Origin: Paraburkholderia franconis
Lineage (GTDB): Bacteria > Pseudomonadota > Gammaproteobacteria > Burkholderiales > Burkholderiaceae
Direction of reading: 5' to 3'
Assembly (NCBI RefSeq): GCF_009362735.1
Contig: NZ_WHNP01000017.1
Location: 92,936 to 156,935, forward strand
DNA: 64,000 nucleotides
This document shows positions 25,657 to 34,163 of the stretch, in pieces. How positions within the stretch are numbered: position 1 is the stretch's first letter; every line of letters begins with the position of its first letter. The notes beneath the pieces are model-generated. The model searched no databases, was not told the DNA's origin, and saw nothing but the letters and a program-made list of their open reading frames with translations. The position numbers were made by a program, and so were the translations under genes.

Positions 25657-25911
25657 CTACGCCGCCGCTGCCTCCTTCGGCGTCAGATCTTCGCGATGCC
25701 GGACGAGCGCCTCGCGGACCATCTCATGCAACTCCAGCTCCAAGCCTTCGGGCTTCGAATGAAGCGTGGCCAGTAGCGCGCGACGCATCCGCGGTTCCCA
25801 GAAGCGGTGGATATGATCCGCGATGTTGTCGATCGCTTCGTCGCGATCCGGCATCGACTCGAAGAAATCGCCGATCCGGTTTGCCATGTCGACCAGGTTG
25901 TGTACGTCCAT
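25657..25911 (-). CDS. fdsD: Formate dehydrogenase delta subunit
   Basis: This 84-residue protein (NLVDMANRIGDFFESMPDRDEAI, DHIHRFWEPRMRRAL) matches the small FdsD subunit of soluble NAD-dependent formate dehydrogenases, which helps assemble or stabilise the complex. It starts 9 nt after the fdsA stop and is the last gene of the operon, with the terminator just beyond it. In Cupriavidus an fdsC gene lies between fdsA and fdsD; there is no room for it here. Confidence 0.92.
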   Translation of the reverse strand: MDVHNLVDMANRIGDFFESMPDRDEAIDNIADHIHRFWEPRMRRALLATLHSKPEGLELELHEMVREALVRHREDLTPKEAAAA

Positions 25912-25920
25912 TGTGTTGCC

Positions 25921-28863
25921 TCACTTGCCTGACGTGATAGCCGCCAGCTCGCGGTTGCGCAGATGCTCGAGCTGTTCGTTGTTGAAGCGCGAGTAGTCCT
26001 TCTGCCATTGCGACGGCTGCTCGACGGGCAGCACCTGCACGGCCGTCACCTTGTACTCGGGGCAGTTGGTCGCCCAGTCGGAGCTTTCCGTCGTGATCAC
26101 GTTCGCGCCTGATTCGGGGAAGTGGAACGTCGTATAGACCACGCCCGGCTGCATCCGGTCCGACACCTTCGCGCGCAGCACCGTGTAGCCCGCGCGCGAT
26201 TCGATGCCGACCCAGTCGGCGTCCTTGATTCCGCGATCCTCTGCGTCTTGCGGATGAATCTCCAGGCGGTCCTCTTCGTGCCAGCGCGAGTTCTCCGTGC
26301 GGCGCGTCTGTGCGCCGACGTTGTACTGCGACAGGATGCGGCCCGTCGTCAGGATCAGCGGGAACTTCTGCGTGACCTTTTCCGGCGATGCGACGTATCG
26401 CGTGATCACGAACTTGCCCTTGCCGCGCACGAACTCATCGATGTGCATCGTCGGCGTGCCTTCCGGCGCGTGTTCGTTGCACGGCCACTGGATGCTGCCC
26501 AGCTTGTCGATCTTCTCGAACGACACGCCGTGGAAAGTCGGCGTGAGGCGCGCGATCTCATCCATGATCTGCGAAGGATGCGTGTAGTCCATCTCATAGC
26601 CGAGCGCGCGCGAGAGCAGGATCGTCACTTCCCAGTCCGAGTAGCCGGCGAGCGGCGGCATCACCTTGCGCACGCGCGAGATGCGGCGTTCGGCGTTCGT
26701 GAACGTGCCGTCCTTTTCGAGGAACGTCGAGCCCGGCAGCAGCACATGCGCGTACTTCGCGGTCTCGTTCAGGAAGATGTCCTGCACGACGATGCATTCC
26801 ATCGACGACAGCGCCGCGCCCACATGCTGCGTGTTCGGATCGGATTGGACGATGTCTTCGCCCTGGCAATACAGGCCCATGAAGGTGCCGTGAATCGCGG
26901 CGTCGAACATGTTCGGAATGCGCAGGCCCGGTTCCGGCTGCAGCGTCACGCCCCATTCGCCTTCGAACAGGGTGCGCGTCACCGTATCGCTGATGTGGCG
27001 ATAGCCCGGCAGTTCGTGCGGGAACGAGCCCATGTCGCACGAGCCCTGCACGTTGTTCTGGCCGCGCAGCGGATTCACGCCGACGCCTTCGCGGCCGATG
27101 TTGCCCGTTGCCATCGCGAGGTTCGCGATGCCCATCACGGTCGTCGAGCCTTGCGCGTGTTCCGTCACGCCGAGGCCGTAGTAGATTGCCGCGTTGCCGC
27201 CCGTCGCATAGAGGCGCGCGGCTTCGCGCACGTCCTGCGCCGGCACGCCCGTTACGCTTTCCATCATCTCCGGCGAGTTTTCCGGCAGCGCGACGAAGTC
27301 ACGCCATTGCTGGAACGCGCGCGTCTCGCAGCGCTCGGCGATGAACGCCTCGTTCAGCAGGCCTTCTGTGACAATTACGTGCGCAAGCGACGTGACGATC
27401 GCGACGTTCGTGCCCGGACGCAGTTGCAGATGGTGCGTGGCCTTCACGTGCGCGGTATCGACGATATCGATGCGGCGCGGGTCGATGACGATCAGCTTCG
27501 CGCCCTGACGCACGCGGCGCTTCAGACGCGAGCCGAACACCGGGTGGCCGTCCGTCGGATTCGCGCCGATCACGATGATGACGTCGGATTTATCGACGGA
27601 CGCGAACGTCTGCGTGCCCGCCGATTCACCGAGCGTCGTCTTCAGGCCGTAGCCCGTCGGCGAGTGGCACACGCGCGCGCAGGTGTCGACGTTGTTGTTG
27701 CCGAACGCGGCGCGCACGAGCTTCTGCACCAGATACGTTTCTTCGTTCGTGCAGCGCGACGACGTGATGCCGCCGATCGAATCGCGGCCGTACTTCTGCT
27801 GGATGCGACGGAACTCCGACGCCGCGTAGCTCAGTGCTTCTTCCCAGCTGACTTCGCGCCACGGATCGGTAATCTTCGCGCGGATCATCGGCTTCTTGAT
27901 GCGGTCCTTGTGCGTCGCGTAGCCCCATGCAAAGCGTCCCTTCACGCACGCATGGCCTTCGTTTGCCTGGCCGTTCTTGTGCGGCACCATCCGCACGACC
28001 TGGTTGCCCTTCATCTCGGCCTTGAACGAGCAGCCGACGCCGCAGTAGGCGCACGTCGTCACGACGGAGTGCTCGGCCTGGCCCATCATCACGATGCTCT
28101 TCTCTTGCAGCGTCGCCGTCGGGCATGCCGCGACGCACGCGCCGCACGACACGCACTCCGACTCCATGAACGGCTGGCTCTCGCTCGCGGCGACGCGCGA
28201 TTCGAAGCCGCGTCCGCTGATGGTCAGCGCGAACGTGCCTTGCGTCTCTTCGCATGCGCGCACGCAGCGGTTGCAGACGATGCACTTCGACGGATCGTAG
28301 GTGAAGTACGGATTCGACTCGTCCTTCTCATCCTTCAGGTGATTCGCGCCGTCGAAGCCGTAGCGCACTTCGCGCAGGCCCGTCACGCCCGCCATGTCCT
28401 GCAGCTCGCAGTTGCCGTTGGCGGGGCAGGTGAGGCAGTCGAGCGGGTGATCGGAGATGTACAGCTCCATCACGTTGCGGCGCAGGTCCTGCAGGCGATC
28501 CGTCTGCGTGCGCACCTTCATGCCCGCTTCGACAGGCGTCGTGCACGATGCGGGATAGCCGCGCCGTCCTTCGATTTCGACGAGACACAGGCGGCACGAG
28601 CCGAACGGTTCGAGCGAATCGGTCGCGCACAGCTTCGGGATGTTGACGCCCGCTTCGGCGGCGGCGCGCATCACCGACGTGCCCGCGGGCACCGTGATCG
28701 ACTCGCCGTCGATTTCGAGCGTCACGTCGACGTCGGAGTGGCGCAGCGGCGTGCCGTAGTCGGTATCGTCGAACGGGCCGCGCTCGTTGCGCAGCGCGCC
28801 TGCCTTGCAGGCACAGTTGCCGGAGCCGCAGCCGCCGGACTTGAAGGTGATCGGATCAGACAT
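25921..28863 (-). CDS. fdsA: NAD-dependent formate dehydrogenase, molybdenum (alpha) subunit
   Basis: The 980-residue catalytic subunit oxidises formate to CO2. From the N-terminus: [2Fe-2S] ligands C79, C90, C93, C107; a His-Cys3 [4Fe-4S] site H139, C143, C146, C152; two ferredoxin-type clusters (CIVCNRCVRAC, CVSCGACVAACP); another cluster at CAYCGVGC; then the bis-MGD domain, with the likely Mo-ligand Cys in NNNVDTCARVCHSP, so a Cys rather than a selenocysteine enzyme. ATG at 28863 (MSDPITFKSG) lies 14 nt after fdsB; a longer frame upstream only overlaps fdsB. Confidence 0.96.
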   Translation of the reverse strand: MSDPITFKSGGCGSGNCACKAGALRNERGPFDDTDYGTPLRHSDVDVTLEIDGESITVPAGTSVMRAAAEAGVNIPKLCATDSLEPFGSCRLCLVEIEGRRGYPASCTTPVEAGMKVRTQTDRLQDLRRNVMELYISDHPLDCLTCPANGNCELQDMAGVTGLREVRYGFDGANHLKDEKDESNPYFTYDPSKCIVCNRCVRACEETQGTFALTISGRGFESRVAASESQPFMESECVSCGACVAACPTATLQEKSIVMMGQAEHSVVTTCAYCGVGCSFKAEMKGNQVVRMVPHKNGQANEGHACVKGRFAWGYATHKDRIKKPMIRAKITDPWREVSWEEALSYAASEFRRIQQKYGRDSIGGITSSRCTNEETYLVQKLVRAAFGNNNVDTCARVCHSPTGYGLKTTLGESAGTQTFASVDKSDVIIVIGANPTDGHPVFGSRLKRRVRQGAKLIVIDPRRIDIVDTAHVKATHHLQLRPGTNVAIVTSLAHVIVTEGLLNEAFIAERCETRAFQQWRDFVALPENSPEMMESVTGVPAQDVREAARLYATGGNAAIYYGLGVTEHAQGSTTVMGIANLAMATGNIGREGVGVNPLRGQNNVQGSCDMGSFPHELPGYRHISDTVTRTLFEGEWGVTLQPEPGLRIPNMFDAAIHGTFMGLYCQGEDIVQSDPNTQHVGAALSSMECIVVQDIFLNETAKYAHVLLPGSTFLEKDGTFTNAERRISRVRKVMPPLAGYSDWEVTILLSRALGYEMDYTHPSQIMDEIARLTPTFHGVSFEKIDKLGSIQWPCNEHAPEGTPTMHIDEFVRGKGKFVITRYVASPEKVTQKFPLILTTGRILSQYNVGAQTRRTENSRWHEEDRLEIHPQDAEDRGIKDADWVGIESRAGYTVLRAKVSDRMQPGVVYTTFHFPESGANVITTESSDWATNCPEYKVTAVQVLPVEQPSQWQKDYSRFNNEQLEHLRNRELAAITSGK

Positions 28864-28877
28864 TGTTGGGCTCCCTG

Positions 28878-30434
28878 TTACGCCGCCTGTTTCGGCGTCG
28901 CGGTTCCGAGACCGAAGTCTTCGGGGAAATGGTCGAGGGCGGAGACGACCGGAAACGGCGTCATGCCGCCCATCGCGCACAGCGAACCGGACACCATCGT
29001 GTCGCACAGATCGCGCAGCAACTGCACCTGTTTCGTCGACGTATCGCCGTTGCGGATGCGCTGGATCACTTCGACACCGCGTGTCGAGCCGATCCGGCAC
29101 GGCGTGCACTTGCCGCACGATTCGAGCGCGCAGAAGTGCATCGCATATTGCGCAAGCTCGGCGAGATTCGACGTGTCGTCGTGAATCACGAGACCGCCGT
29201 GACCGACGACGGCGCCGACCTTCGCGTATTCCTCGTAGTCGAGCGGGATGTCCCACTGGCTTTCGGGCAGATACGTGCCGAGCGGGCCGCCGACCTGCAC
29301 GGCGCGCGCCGGACGGCCGCTTGCCGTGCCGCCGCCGTAGTCGAACATCAGCTCGCGCAGCGTGCAGCCGAACGCGAGCTCGACGAGACCGCCGCGCTTC
29401 ACGTTGCCCGCGATCTGGAACGGCAGCGTGCCGCGCGAGCGGCCCATGCCGAAGTCCTTGTAGTGCGCCGCGCCCTTCGCGAAGATGATGGGGACGGTCG
29501 CGAGCGTGATCACGTTGTTGATCACGGTCGGCTTGCCGAACAGGCCTTCGATTGCGGGCAGCGGCGGCTTCGCGCGTACGATGCCGCGCTTGCCTTCGAG
29601 CGATTCGAGCAGCGCCGTTTCCTCGCCGCACACATAGGCGCCCGCACCCTTCGCGACGAACAGCTCGAAGCGATGCGCCGAGCCGAGCACGCTGTCGCCG
29701 AGCCAGCCGGCTGCGCGCGCCTTGACGATGGCTTCTTCGAGCGTCGCGATCGAATGCGGATACTCGCTGCGCACATAGATATGGCCGACCGTCGCGCCCG
29801 TCACGATGCCCGCGATGATCATCCCTTCGATCAGCACGAACGGATCGCTTTCCATCACGAGGCGATCGGAGAAGGTGCCCGAGTCGCCTTCGTCCGCGTT
29901 GCAGACGATGTACTTCTGGTCAGCCTTCGCAGCGCGCACCGTGCGCCACTTGATGCCCGCCGGGAACGCCGCGCCGCCGCGGCCGCGCAGGCCCGATTCG
30001 ACGAGCGCTTCGACGGCCGCGTCGCCGTTCATCGCGAGCGCGTTGTACAGGCCGACGATGCCGCCGTTCGCGATGTAGTCATCCGTCGAAAGCGGATCGG
30101 TAATGCCGATGCGCGCGAACGTCAGGCGCTGCTGCTTCTTCAGATAAGGAATCTCTTCGACGAGGCCGACATGCTTCGCGTGCGCCTTGCCATCGACAAA
30201 GCCCGCGTCGAACAGCGACTTCACATCGTCCGCTTCGACATTGGCGTAGCCGACGCGGCCTTCCGGCGTCGCCACTTCGATGAGCGGCTCGAGATACAGC
30301 AAGCCGCGCGTGCCGTTGCGCACGAGTTCGATTTCGATGCCGCGTGCTTGCGCTTCATCGGCGATAGCCCGGGCGACGGCGTCCGCGCCGAGCGCCAATG
30401 CCGACGAGTCGCGGGGAACGTAGATGCGCGTCAT
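28878..30434 (-). CDS. fdsB: NAD-dependent formate dehydrogenase, FMN/NADH (beta) subunit
   Basis: The 518-residue subunit resembles a fusion of NuoE-like thioredoxin (N-terminal) and NuoF-like domains. It binds FMN and NAD+ at G148-LRGRGGAAFPAG-160 and YVCGEETALLESLEG, and a [4Fe-4S] cluster through ESCGKCTPC (438-446) and a Cys near 486. It delivers electrons from FdsA to NAD+. The ATG at 30434 overlaps the fdsG stop codon (ATGA), so translation is coupled. Confidence 0.96.
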   Translation of the reverse strand: MTRIYVPRDSSALALGADAVARAIADEAQARGIEIELVRNGTRGLLYLEPLIEVATPEGRVGYANVEADDVKSLFDAGFVDGKAHAKHVGLVEEIPYLKKQQRLTFARIGITDPLSTDDYIANGGIVGLYNALAMNGDAAVEALVESGLRGRGGAAFPAGIKWRTVRAAKADQKYIVCNADEGDSGTFSDRLVMESDPFVLIEGMIIAGIVTGATVGHIYVRSEYPHSIATLEEAIVKARAAGWLGDSVLGSAHRFELFVAKGAGAYVCGEETALLESLEGKRGIVRAKPPLPAIEGLFGKPTVINNVITLATVPIIFAKGAAHYKDFGMGRSRGTLPFQIAGNVKRGGLVELAFGCTLRELMFDYGGGTASGRPARAVQVGGPLGTYLPESQWDIPLDYEEYAKVGAVVGHGGLVIHDDTSNLAELAQYAMHFCALESCGKCTPCRIGSTRGVEVIQRIRNGDTSTKQVQLLRDLCDTMVSGSLCAMGGMTPFPVVSALDHFPEDFGLGTATPKQAA

Positions 30435-30934
30435 ACCGTTTCCTCCACGCGTTTCATTGCGGCTGCGAGCAGCGCGTCGAACTTCTGCGGCGTCACTTTC
30501 GCGTGCAGCTCGCCGTTGATCATCATCGCCGGAGACAGCGCGCACTGACCGAGGCAGTAGACCGATTCGAGGCCGACGGCGCCATCGCATGCGTGATCGT
30601 GTGCGTCGTGCTTGTGCGCGTCGAAGCGGCAGCCCGTGCGCGCTTCGATGTGCTGCGCGAGCGCTTCCGTGCCCATGCTGCGGCACGCTTCCGCGCGACA
30701 CAGTTGCACCGTGACGGGCGCCGCCGGCGACTGGCGGAAGTGGTGGTAATAGGTAATCACGCCGTGGACTTCCGCACGCGAGAGGTTCATCGTCCGCGCG
30801 AGCGGCGCGACGGTCGCGGGCGGCACGAAGCCGACGTCATCCTGAATGGCATGTAGTACAGCAACCAGCGACATGCCGGGTTGTGCATGACGTCGCACGA
30901 GGTCATCTGGTGCTATGGCGGTCGAACGATCCAC
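30431..30934 (-). CDS. fdsG: NAD-dependent formate dehydrogenase, gamma subunit
   Basis: The 167-residue NuoE-like subunit carries a [2Fe-2S] cluster on C79, C84, C127 and C131 (QLCRAEAC, VYCLGQC). It is the first gene of the operon fdsG-fdsB-fdsA-fdsD. GTG at 30934 has GGAGGAG 7 nt upstream and was chosen over an in-frame extension to 31066 that would cross the promoter region. A His-rich patch (HKHDAHDH) precedes the second cysteine pair. Confidence 0.93.
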   Translation of the reverse strand: MDRSTAIAPDDLVRRHAQPGMSLVAVLHAIQDDVGFVPPATVAPLARTMNLSRAEVHGVITYYHHFRQSPAAPVTVQLCRAEACRSMGTEALAQHIEARTGCRFDAHKHDAHDHACDGAVGLESVYCLGQCALSPAMMINGELHAKVTPQKFDALLAAAMKRVEETV

Positions 30935-31068
30935 AGTGGGGCTCCTCCAAAGGCTATATATGCACTTGTTATTCATAAGTCGTGCATCTATGCTTTGCTT
31001 GTTTGATATATCAATGCGAACGATAGGCGGGTGTACCGGCTTTCGCAATAGGAACTCCAACTGCATAT
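30935..31068. promoter_or_regulatory. Divergent fdsG / fdsR control region with two palindromes
   Basis: This 134-bp AT-rich stretch holds a perfect 12-bp palindrome TTGATATATCAA (31003-31014) and an ATGCAC (30960-30965) / GTGCAT (30982-30987) inverted repeat with 16-nt spacing. Both are candidates for binding by the divergently encoded regulator. No certain -35/-10 pair could be assigned. Confidence 0.55.
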
Positions 31069-32139
31069 ATGATTCGAATCGAATGCCAGGCGCAGCTGAT
31101 TGTGCGGGACAGCAACGGCGGAACGTCCAGCCTGACTGACGCTGTGCCGTTGCTTGCGCTCGTCGACCAGACGGGGAGCATTGCGCAGGCCGCTGCGCTT
31201 AAGGGTTTGTCCTACCGTCATGCGTGGGGTTTGCTGCGCGCAATCGAGACGCAACTGGGCGGCGCGCTGATCGAAAAGGAACGCGGGCGCGGCTCTGCGC
31301 TATCGGAGTTGGGGCAGGCCGTGTTGCGCGCGCAACGACTTTGCGGCGAGCGCCTGGACGGCAACATGCAGGCTCTGGCGAGCGAGGTCGCAAGCGATCT
31401 GAACCGCTGGCTCGCACCGCCGGCCAATGATGTGCGCATCCATGCATCGCATGGTTACGCGGTGGCCGCGCTCGTGACGGCGCTCGTCGCCGACGACGTG
31501 CCGCTCGACATCAAGTATCGCGACAGTGCCGAAGCGATCACGGCGCTCGCGCGCGGCGAGTGCGATCTGGCGGGCTTTCACCTGCCGCGCGGCGAGTTTC
31601 GTGCTGTGTGCGCGGACAAGTATCGGCAGTGGCTCGATCCGCAACGTCATGTGCTCGTGCATCTGACGCGGCGCAAGCAGGGGCTCTTTCTTGCGAAGGG
31701 CAATCCGAAACGCATCGAAGGATTGACCGACCTCGCGCGTGACGACATTCGCTTCGTCAACCGGCAGCACGGTTCGGGCACGCGCATGCTGATCGATCTG
31801 GCGTTGCGGCGCGTGGGTGTCGATCCGGACCGGATCAACGGCTACGCATCGACGGAGCTGACGCATTCGGCGATCGCGGCGTTCGTGGCGAGCGGGATGG
31901 CGGACGTCGGGTTCGGCGTCGAGCCGGCCGCGCATCACTTCGGGCTCGATTTCATTCCCATCGTCGACGAGGACTATTACTTTGCGTGCGATCGTGCGCG
32001 GCTCGAACGCGAGCCGCTGACGACGGTCATGACCGTGCTGGGCGGCGACACGTTCCGGCAGAGCGTCGCGCATCTGGAAGGCTACGATCCCGTCGATTGC
32101 GGCAGGCTGCTCGAACTGGACGAAGGTCTCGCGGGGTAG
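31069..32139 (+). CDS. fdsR: ModE/LysR-type regulator with substrate-binding domain, probable FdsR
   Basis: The 356-residue protein starts with a ModE-like winged helix (about 1-100: LLALVDQTGSIAQAAALKGLSYRHAWGL, key parts SIAQAA and SYRHAW) and continues as a periplasmic-binding-like domain of the molybdate-binding type (DVRIHASHGYAVAAL, GSGTRMLIDLALRRVG, GMADVGFGVEPAA). It is divergent from the formate dehydrogenase operon, like FdsR of Cupriavidus necator, which controls fds. Ligand might be formate or molybdate; this is inference. The ATG at 31069 is 134 bp from the fdsG start. Confidence 0.8.
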   Translation: MIRIECQAQLIVRDSNGGTSSLTDAVPLLALVDQTGSIAQAAALKGLSYRHAWGLLRAIETQLGGALIEKERGRGSALSELGQAVLRAQRLCGERLDGNMQALASEVASDLNRWLAPPANDVRIHASHGYAVAALVTALVADDVPLDIKYRDSAEAITALARGECDLAGFHLPRGEFRAVCADKYRQWLDPQRHVLVHLTRRKQGLFLAKGNPKRIEGLTDLARDDIRFVNRQHGSGTRMLIDLALRRVGVDPDRINGYASTELTHSAIAAFVASGMADVGFGVEPAAHHFGLDFIPIVDEDYYFACDRARLEREPLTTVMTVLGGDTFRQSVAHLEGYDPVDCGRLLELDEGLAG

Positions 32140-32294
32140 GGCGGCGCGCGAGGCAGACGGCTTTCGGCGCACGGGTAAGCGACGGTAATGACGCGTAAAG
32201 CCGTGGAGGCTGCGTCGCTGCGCGCTTTGCGCTAATCTCTACGCTTTCGTTACTCAGCCTCATTTCCGCGGCGTTCGTGCCGCGCCGAATCGAC

Positions 32295-32561
32295 ATGAAA
32301 TATCTTGTTCTCGCTTGTGCAGCCGCGCTCACTGCCGGCACGTTGTTTGCCACGATGTCTGTTGCGTTCGCGCAGAATTCGCCCGGCGTGCCGGGCGGCA
32401 TCCTGAACGACGAGTTCCGTCTGAACGAGCATCCGCAGATGCCGTTCGGCGCGTCGGCTCCGTCGAAGAAGTTCCAAAGCGACAAGCCTACAAAAATGCG
32501 CAAGCGCGGCGACAACGGCGATCCGAACGGCTGCAACCTCAAGTGCCCCGAGGATCAATAA
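32295..32561 (+). CDS. Small exported protein of unknown function
   Basis: The 88-residue product has a clear signal peptide (1-26, ending AFA before QNSPG) and a short mature part of about 62 residues, Pro/Asn/Lys-rich, with two cysteines in CNLKC near the C-terminus. I recognise no family. The mature protein is probably periplasmic. No good Shine-Dalgarno precedes the ATG at 32295; codon use is normal for the genome. Confidence 0.65.
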   Translation: MKYLVLACAAALTAGTLFATMSVAFAQNSPGVPGGILNDEFRLNEHPQMPFGASAPSKKFQSDKPTKMRKRGDNGDPNGCNLKCPEDQ

Positions 32562-32625
32562 CCGTTCAGGATTTCGGCTGCGACCGTTGTGCCGCGCGTT
32601 GCGTGCCGACGGAAAGGCTGTGTGA

Positions 32626-32985
32626 TTACGGCTTCGCTGTGTGCCACATGTCCTTGAAGCCCTCGCCCTTCATGTCGCCGGGCTTTTCGTCCTTGGCAAA
32701 GCGGTAGAGCGGCTTTCCTTTGTACGCCCATTGCTTCTTGCCATCTCCGCCGTCGATCACGGTCCAGTCGCCCGAGGGCTTGTCGGCCGAGTCGGCGACG
32801 GCGGCAGGCCAGTACGTCGTGCACCCGCCCGTGCAGGCGCTTTTTCCGGGGGTCGTGTCCTTGTCGAAGGTGTAGAGCGTTCTGCCTTGTTCATCGACGA
32901 AACGTCCGTCCATGGTTTTCGGCGGCGCAGCGAAGACAGTCTGCTGAACGGCAAGCGCGGCGATGAGAAGGAGAGTCTTGCGCAT
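32626..32985 (-). CDS. Exported protein of the PF03640 (secreted repeat, COG4315) family
   Basis: The 119-residue protein has a signal peptide (MRKTLLLIAALAVQQTVFAA) and two copies of the short repeat that ends in an aromatic-Lys/Asp pattern: GRTLYTFDKDTTPGKSACTGGCTTYWP and GKPLYRFAKDEKPGDMKGEG (first copy key residues LYTFDKD, C-x3-C, WP). This is typical of the small periplasmic family annotated as lipoprotein with secreted repeat, here without a lipobox. Function is unknown. ATG at 32985 was chosen at the signal peptide start. Confidence 0.8.
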   Translation of the reverse strand: MRKTLLLIAALAVQQTVFAAPPKTMDGRFVDEQGRTLYTFDKDTTPGKSACTGGCTTYWPAAVADSADKPSGDWTVIDGGDGKKQWAYKGKPLYRFAKDEKPGDMKGEGFKDMWHTAKP

Positions 32986-33185
32986 GATGCGGCTCCTGTT
33001 CTGACGTTGTATATGGAGTTTATGCAATAGGTCGGCATGCGTACGCTGTAATTGCGTGCGCATGGGTTAAACGGTTTGCGAGCCACAATATTCCATGCGT
33101 TGTGGGACAGCAACGATTATTGTTTGTCTCGCGGTTGTCAGCGGCGGAGACAATGCAGAGTCCCGCGCGTCAGATCGGCAACTGG

Positions 33186-33437
33186 TCAGGTTCGGATAAG
33201 CGTCGCGCCGCACGTGGTGATGTCGCCGAGGTAGGCCACACGCAGACCGTCGTGCCGGCGTCTGCCGCTGGCGATGATGGGATACTTGCCGCCGCACCGT
33301 GGGCACGCGACCAGATGGCCGTCGAGTGCGACGCGGACGCCTTCGTCCGTCAGATCCAACGCTGCCTCGACGATCTTTCCGCCGTGACTGGTGGTGTCGC
33401 CGAGGCGGGCCATTGAGTGGTCGTCTATGTCTCTCAT
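33186..33437 (-). CDS. Orphan PAAR-domain protein
   Basis: The 83-residue protein has the PAAR pattern ARLGDTTSHGGKIVEAA, VACPRCGG and AYLGDITTCGATLI. PAAR proteins form the sharp tip on VgrG of the type VI secretion needle and can recruit effectors. It is a bare PAAR without effector extension. No vgrG or tss genes are nearby. An alternative start is the ATG at 33413 (MARLGD), which is where most family members begin. Confidence 0.85.
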   Translation of the reverse strand: MRDIDDHSMARLGDTTSHGGKIVEAALDLTDEGVRVALDGHLVACPRCGGKYPIIASGRRRHDGLRVAYLGDITTCGATLIRT

Positions 33438-33615
33438 GTCTGTTTCTATCGTTTGAGAAGGTTAGTTCTACTGTGCGAATGTCGCGGACCGTCAGAACCG
33501 ATCGGCTCCCGAGATTTCACGCTATGCCGCGTGAAGCTGGCTATCAGAAAAGGTTGAAAAGAGGGCGGCGTTTGGCCATGCTCCAAGACATGTGCCGCGC
33601 CTGGGCGAGGCGCAA

Positions 33616-33648
33616 CAAAAAACCCGCGTAGCCAAGGCTGTCGCGGGT
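33616..33648 (-). terminator. Intrinsic terminator of ssrA
   Basis: On the minus strand ACCCGCG / CGCGGGT pairs, with an inner AGCC/GGCT pairing, and is followed by six to seven T. It lies about 34 nt past the 3' CCA of tmRNA and ends its precursor. Confidence 0.8.
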
Positions 33649-33681
33649 CTCGGGGCAGCGTAGACGCTGCCGGGAAATATG

Positions 33682-34050
33682 TGGTGGAGGCGGCGGGAAT
33701 CGAACCCGCGTCCAGAAGTCCTCCACGACTAGTTCTACATGTTTAGTTCTGTCTTTTGATTTAACCGCAGCGACGCGGACGAACACGCTTCGCTACGGCG
33801 ATTCACTAAATTTTCGACCTTGGCGTCGTGACGCCACCAAGGCTTAACTGACGTATATGACCTCTGGCGGTATTGCTACCGGTCTTGCGACTCTGACCCG
33901 TCAGTGAGCCAGGCAGAGGACGGCGGCCTTAGGCTGCCAGTGCGAACGTATCGTCGTTTGCAGTTACGTTTTTCCCATTGATTAACGAGGTGACGGGTCC
34001 TCGACATGCCCTAGCCGCTTCGCAACCCCTGTCGAAACCAGGTCGCCCCC
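33682..34050 (-). ncRNA. ssrA: tmRNA (transfer-messenger RNA)
   Basis: The 5' end reads GGGGGCGACCTGGTTTCGAC and the 3' end is a tRNA-like T arm, GGTTCGATTCC, closing with CCACCA at 33682. This one-piece tmRNA of about 369 nt rescues stalled ribosomes with SmpB. The tag frame begins at GCA (33961-33959) and encodes ANDDTFALAA followed by TAA (33931-33929), the form known in Burkholderiaceae. A 16-bp palindrome lies just upstream of the 5' end. Confidence 0.97.
33929..33961 (-). other. tmRNA proteolysis tag reading frame (ANDDTFALAA)
   Basis: Ten codons from the GCA resume codon to TAA inside ssrA. The tag ends in ALAA, the signal recognised by ClpXP and related proteases. Confidence 0.92.
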
Positions 34051-34062
34051 ACAGAAGGAATA

Positions 34063-34078
34063 AGCCACATATGTGGCT
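34063..34078. promoter_or_regulatory. Perfect 16-bp palindrome upstream of ssrA
   Basis: AGCCACATATGTGGCT is a perfect palindrome ending 12 bp before the tmRNA 5' end. It occupies the expected spacer between -35 and -10; TATTCC next to it is a possible -10. It could be an operator for a dimeric regulator. Confidence 0.55.
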
Positions 34079-34163
34079 CAGATGCCATTTTACAATACCG
34101 GCTTCCGCGAGTCACGGCCAACGTTCGCGTGATGCCGGCTCGGCGCCGCCGCTCATCGGCGGG

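Noticed and set aside
26122..29184. 1,020-codon open frame opposite fdsA
   Set aside because: Antisense shadow of fdsA; His/Arg/Val-rich without motifs.
28864..29631. Upstream extension of fdsA into fdsB
   Set aside because: Lies wholly inside fdsB in another frame; the family start MSDPITFKSG is at 28863.
33682..33720. tRNA gene suggested by the T-arm sequence at 33682-33720
   Set aside because: It is the 3' tRNA-like part of tmRNA; the matching 5' half is at 34050.
32140..34160. Prophage or integrative island at ssrA
   Set aside because: No integrase, no phage genes and no second copy of the ssrA 3' end were found within the window.
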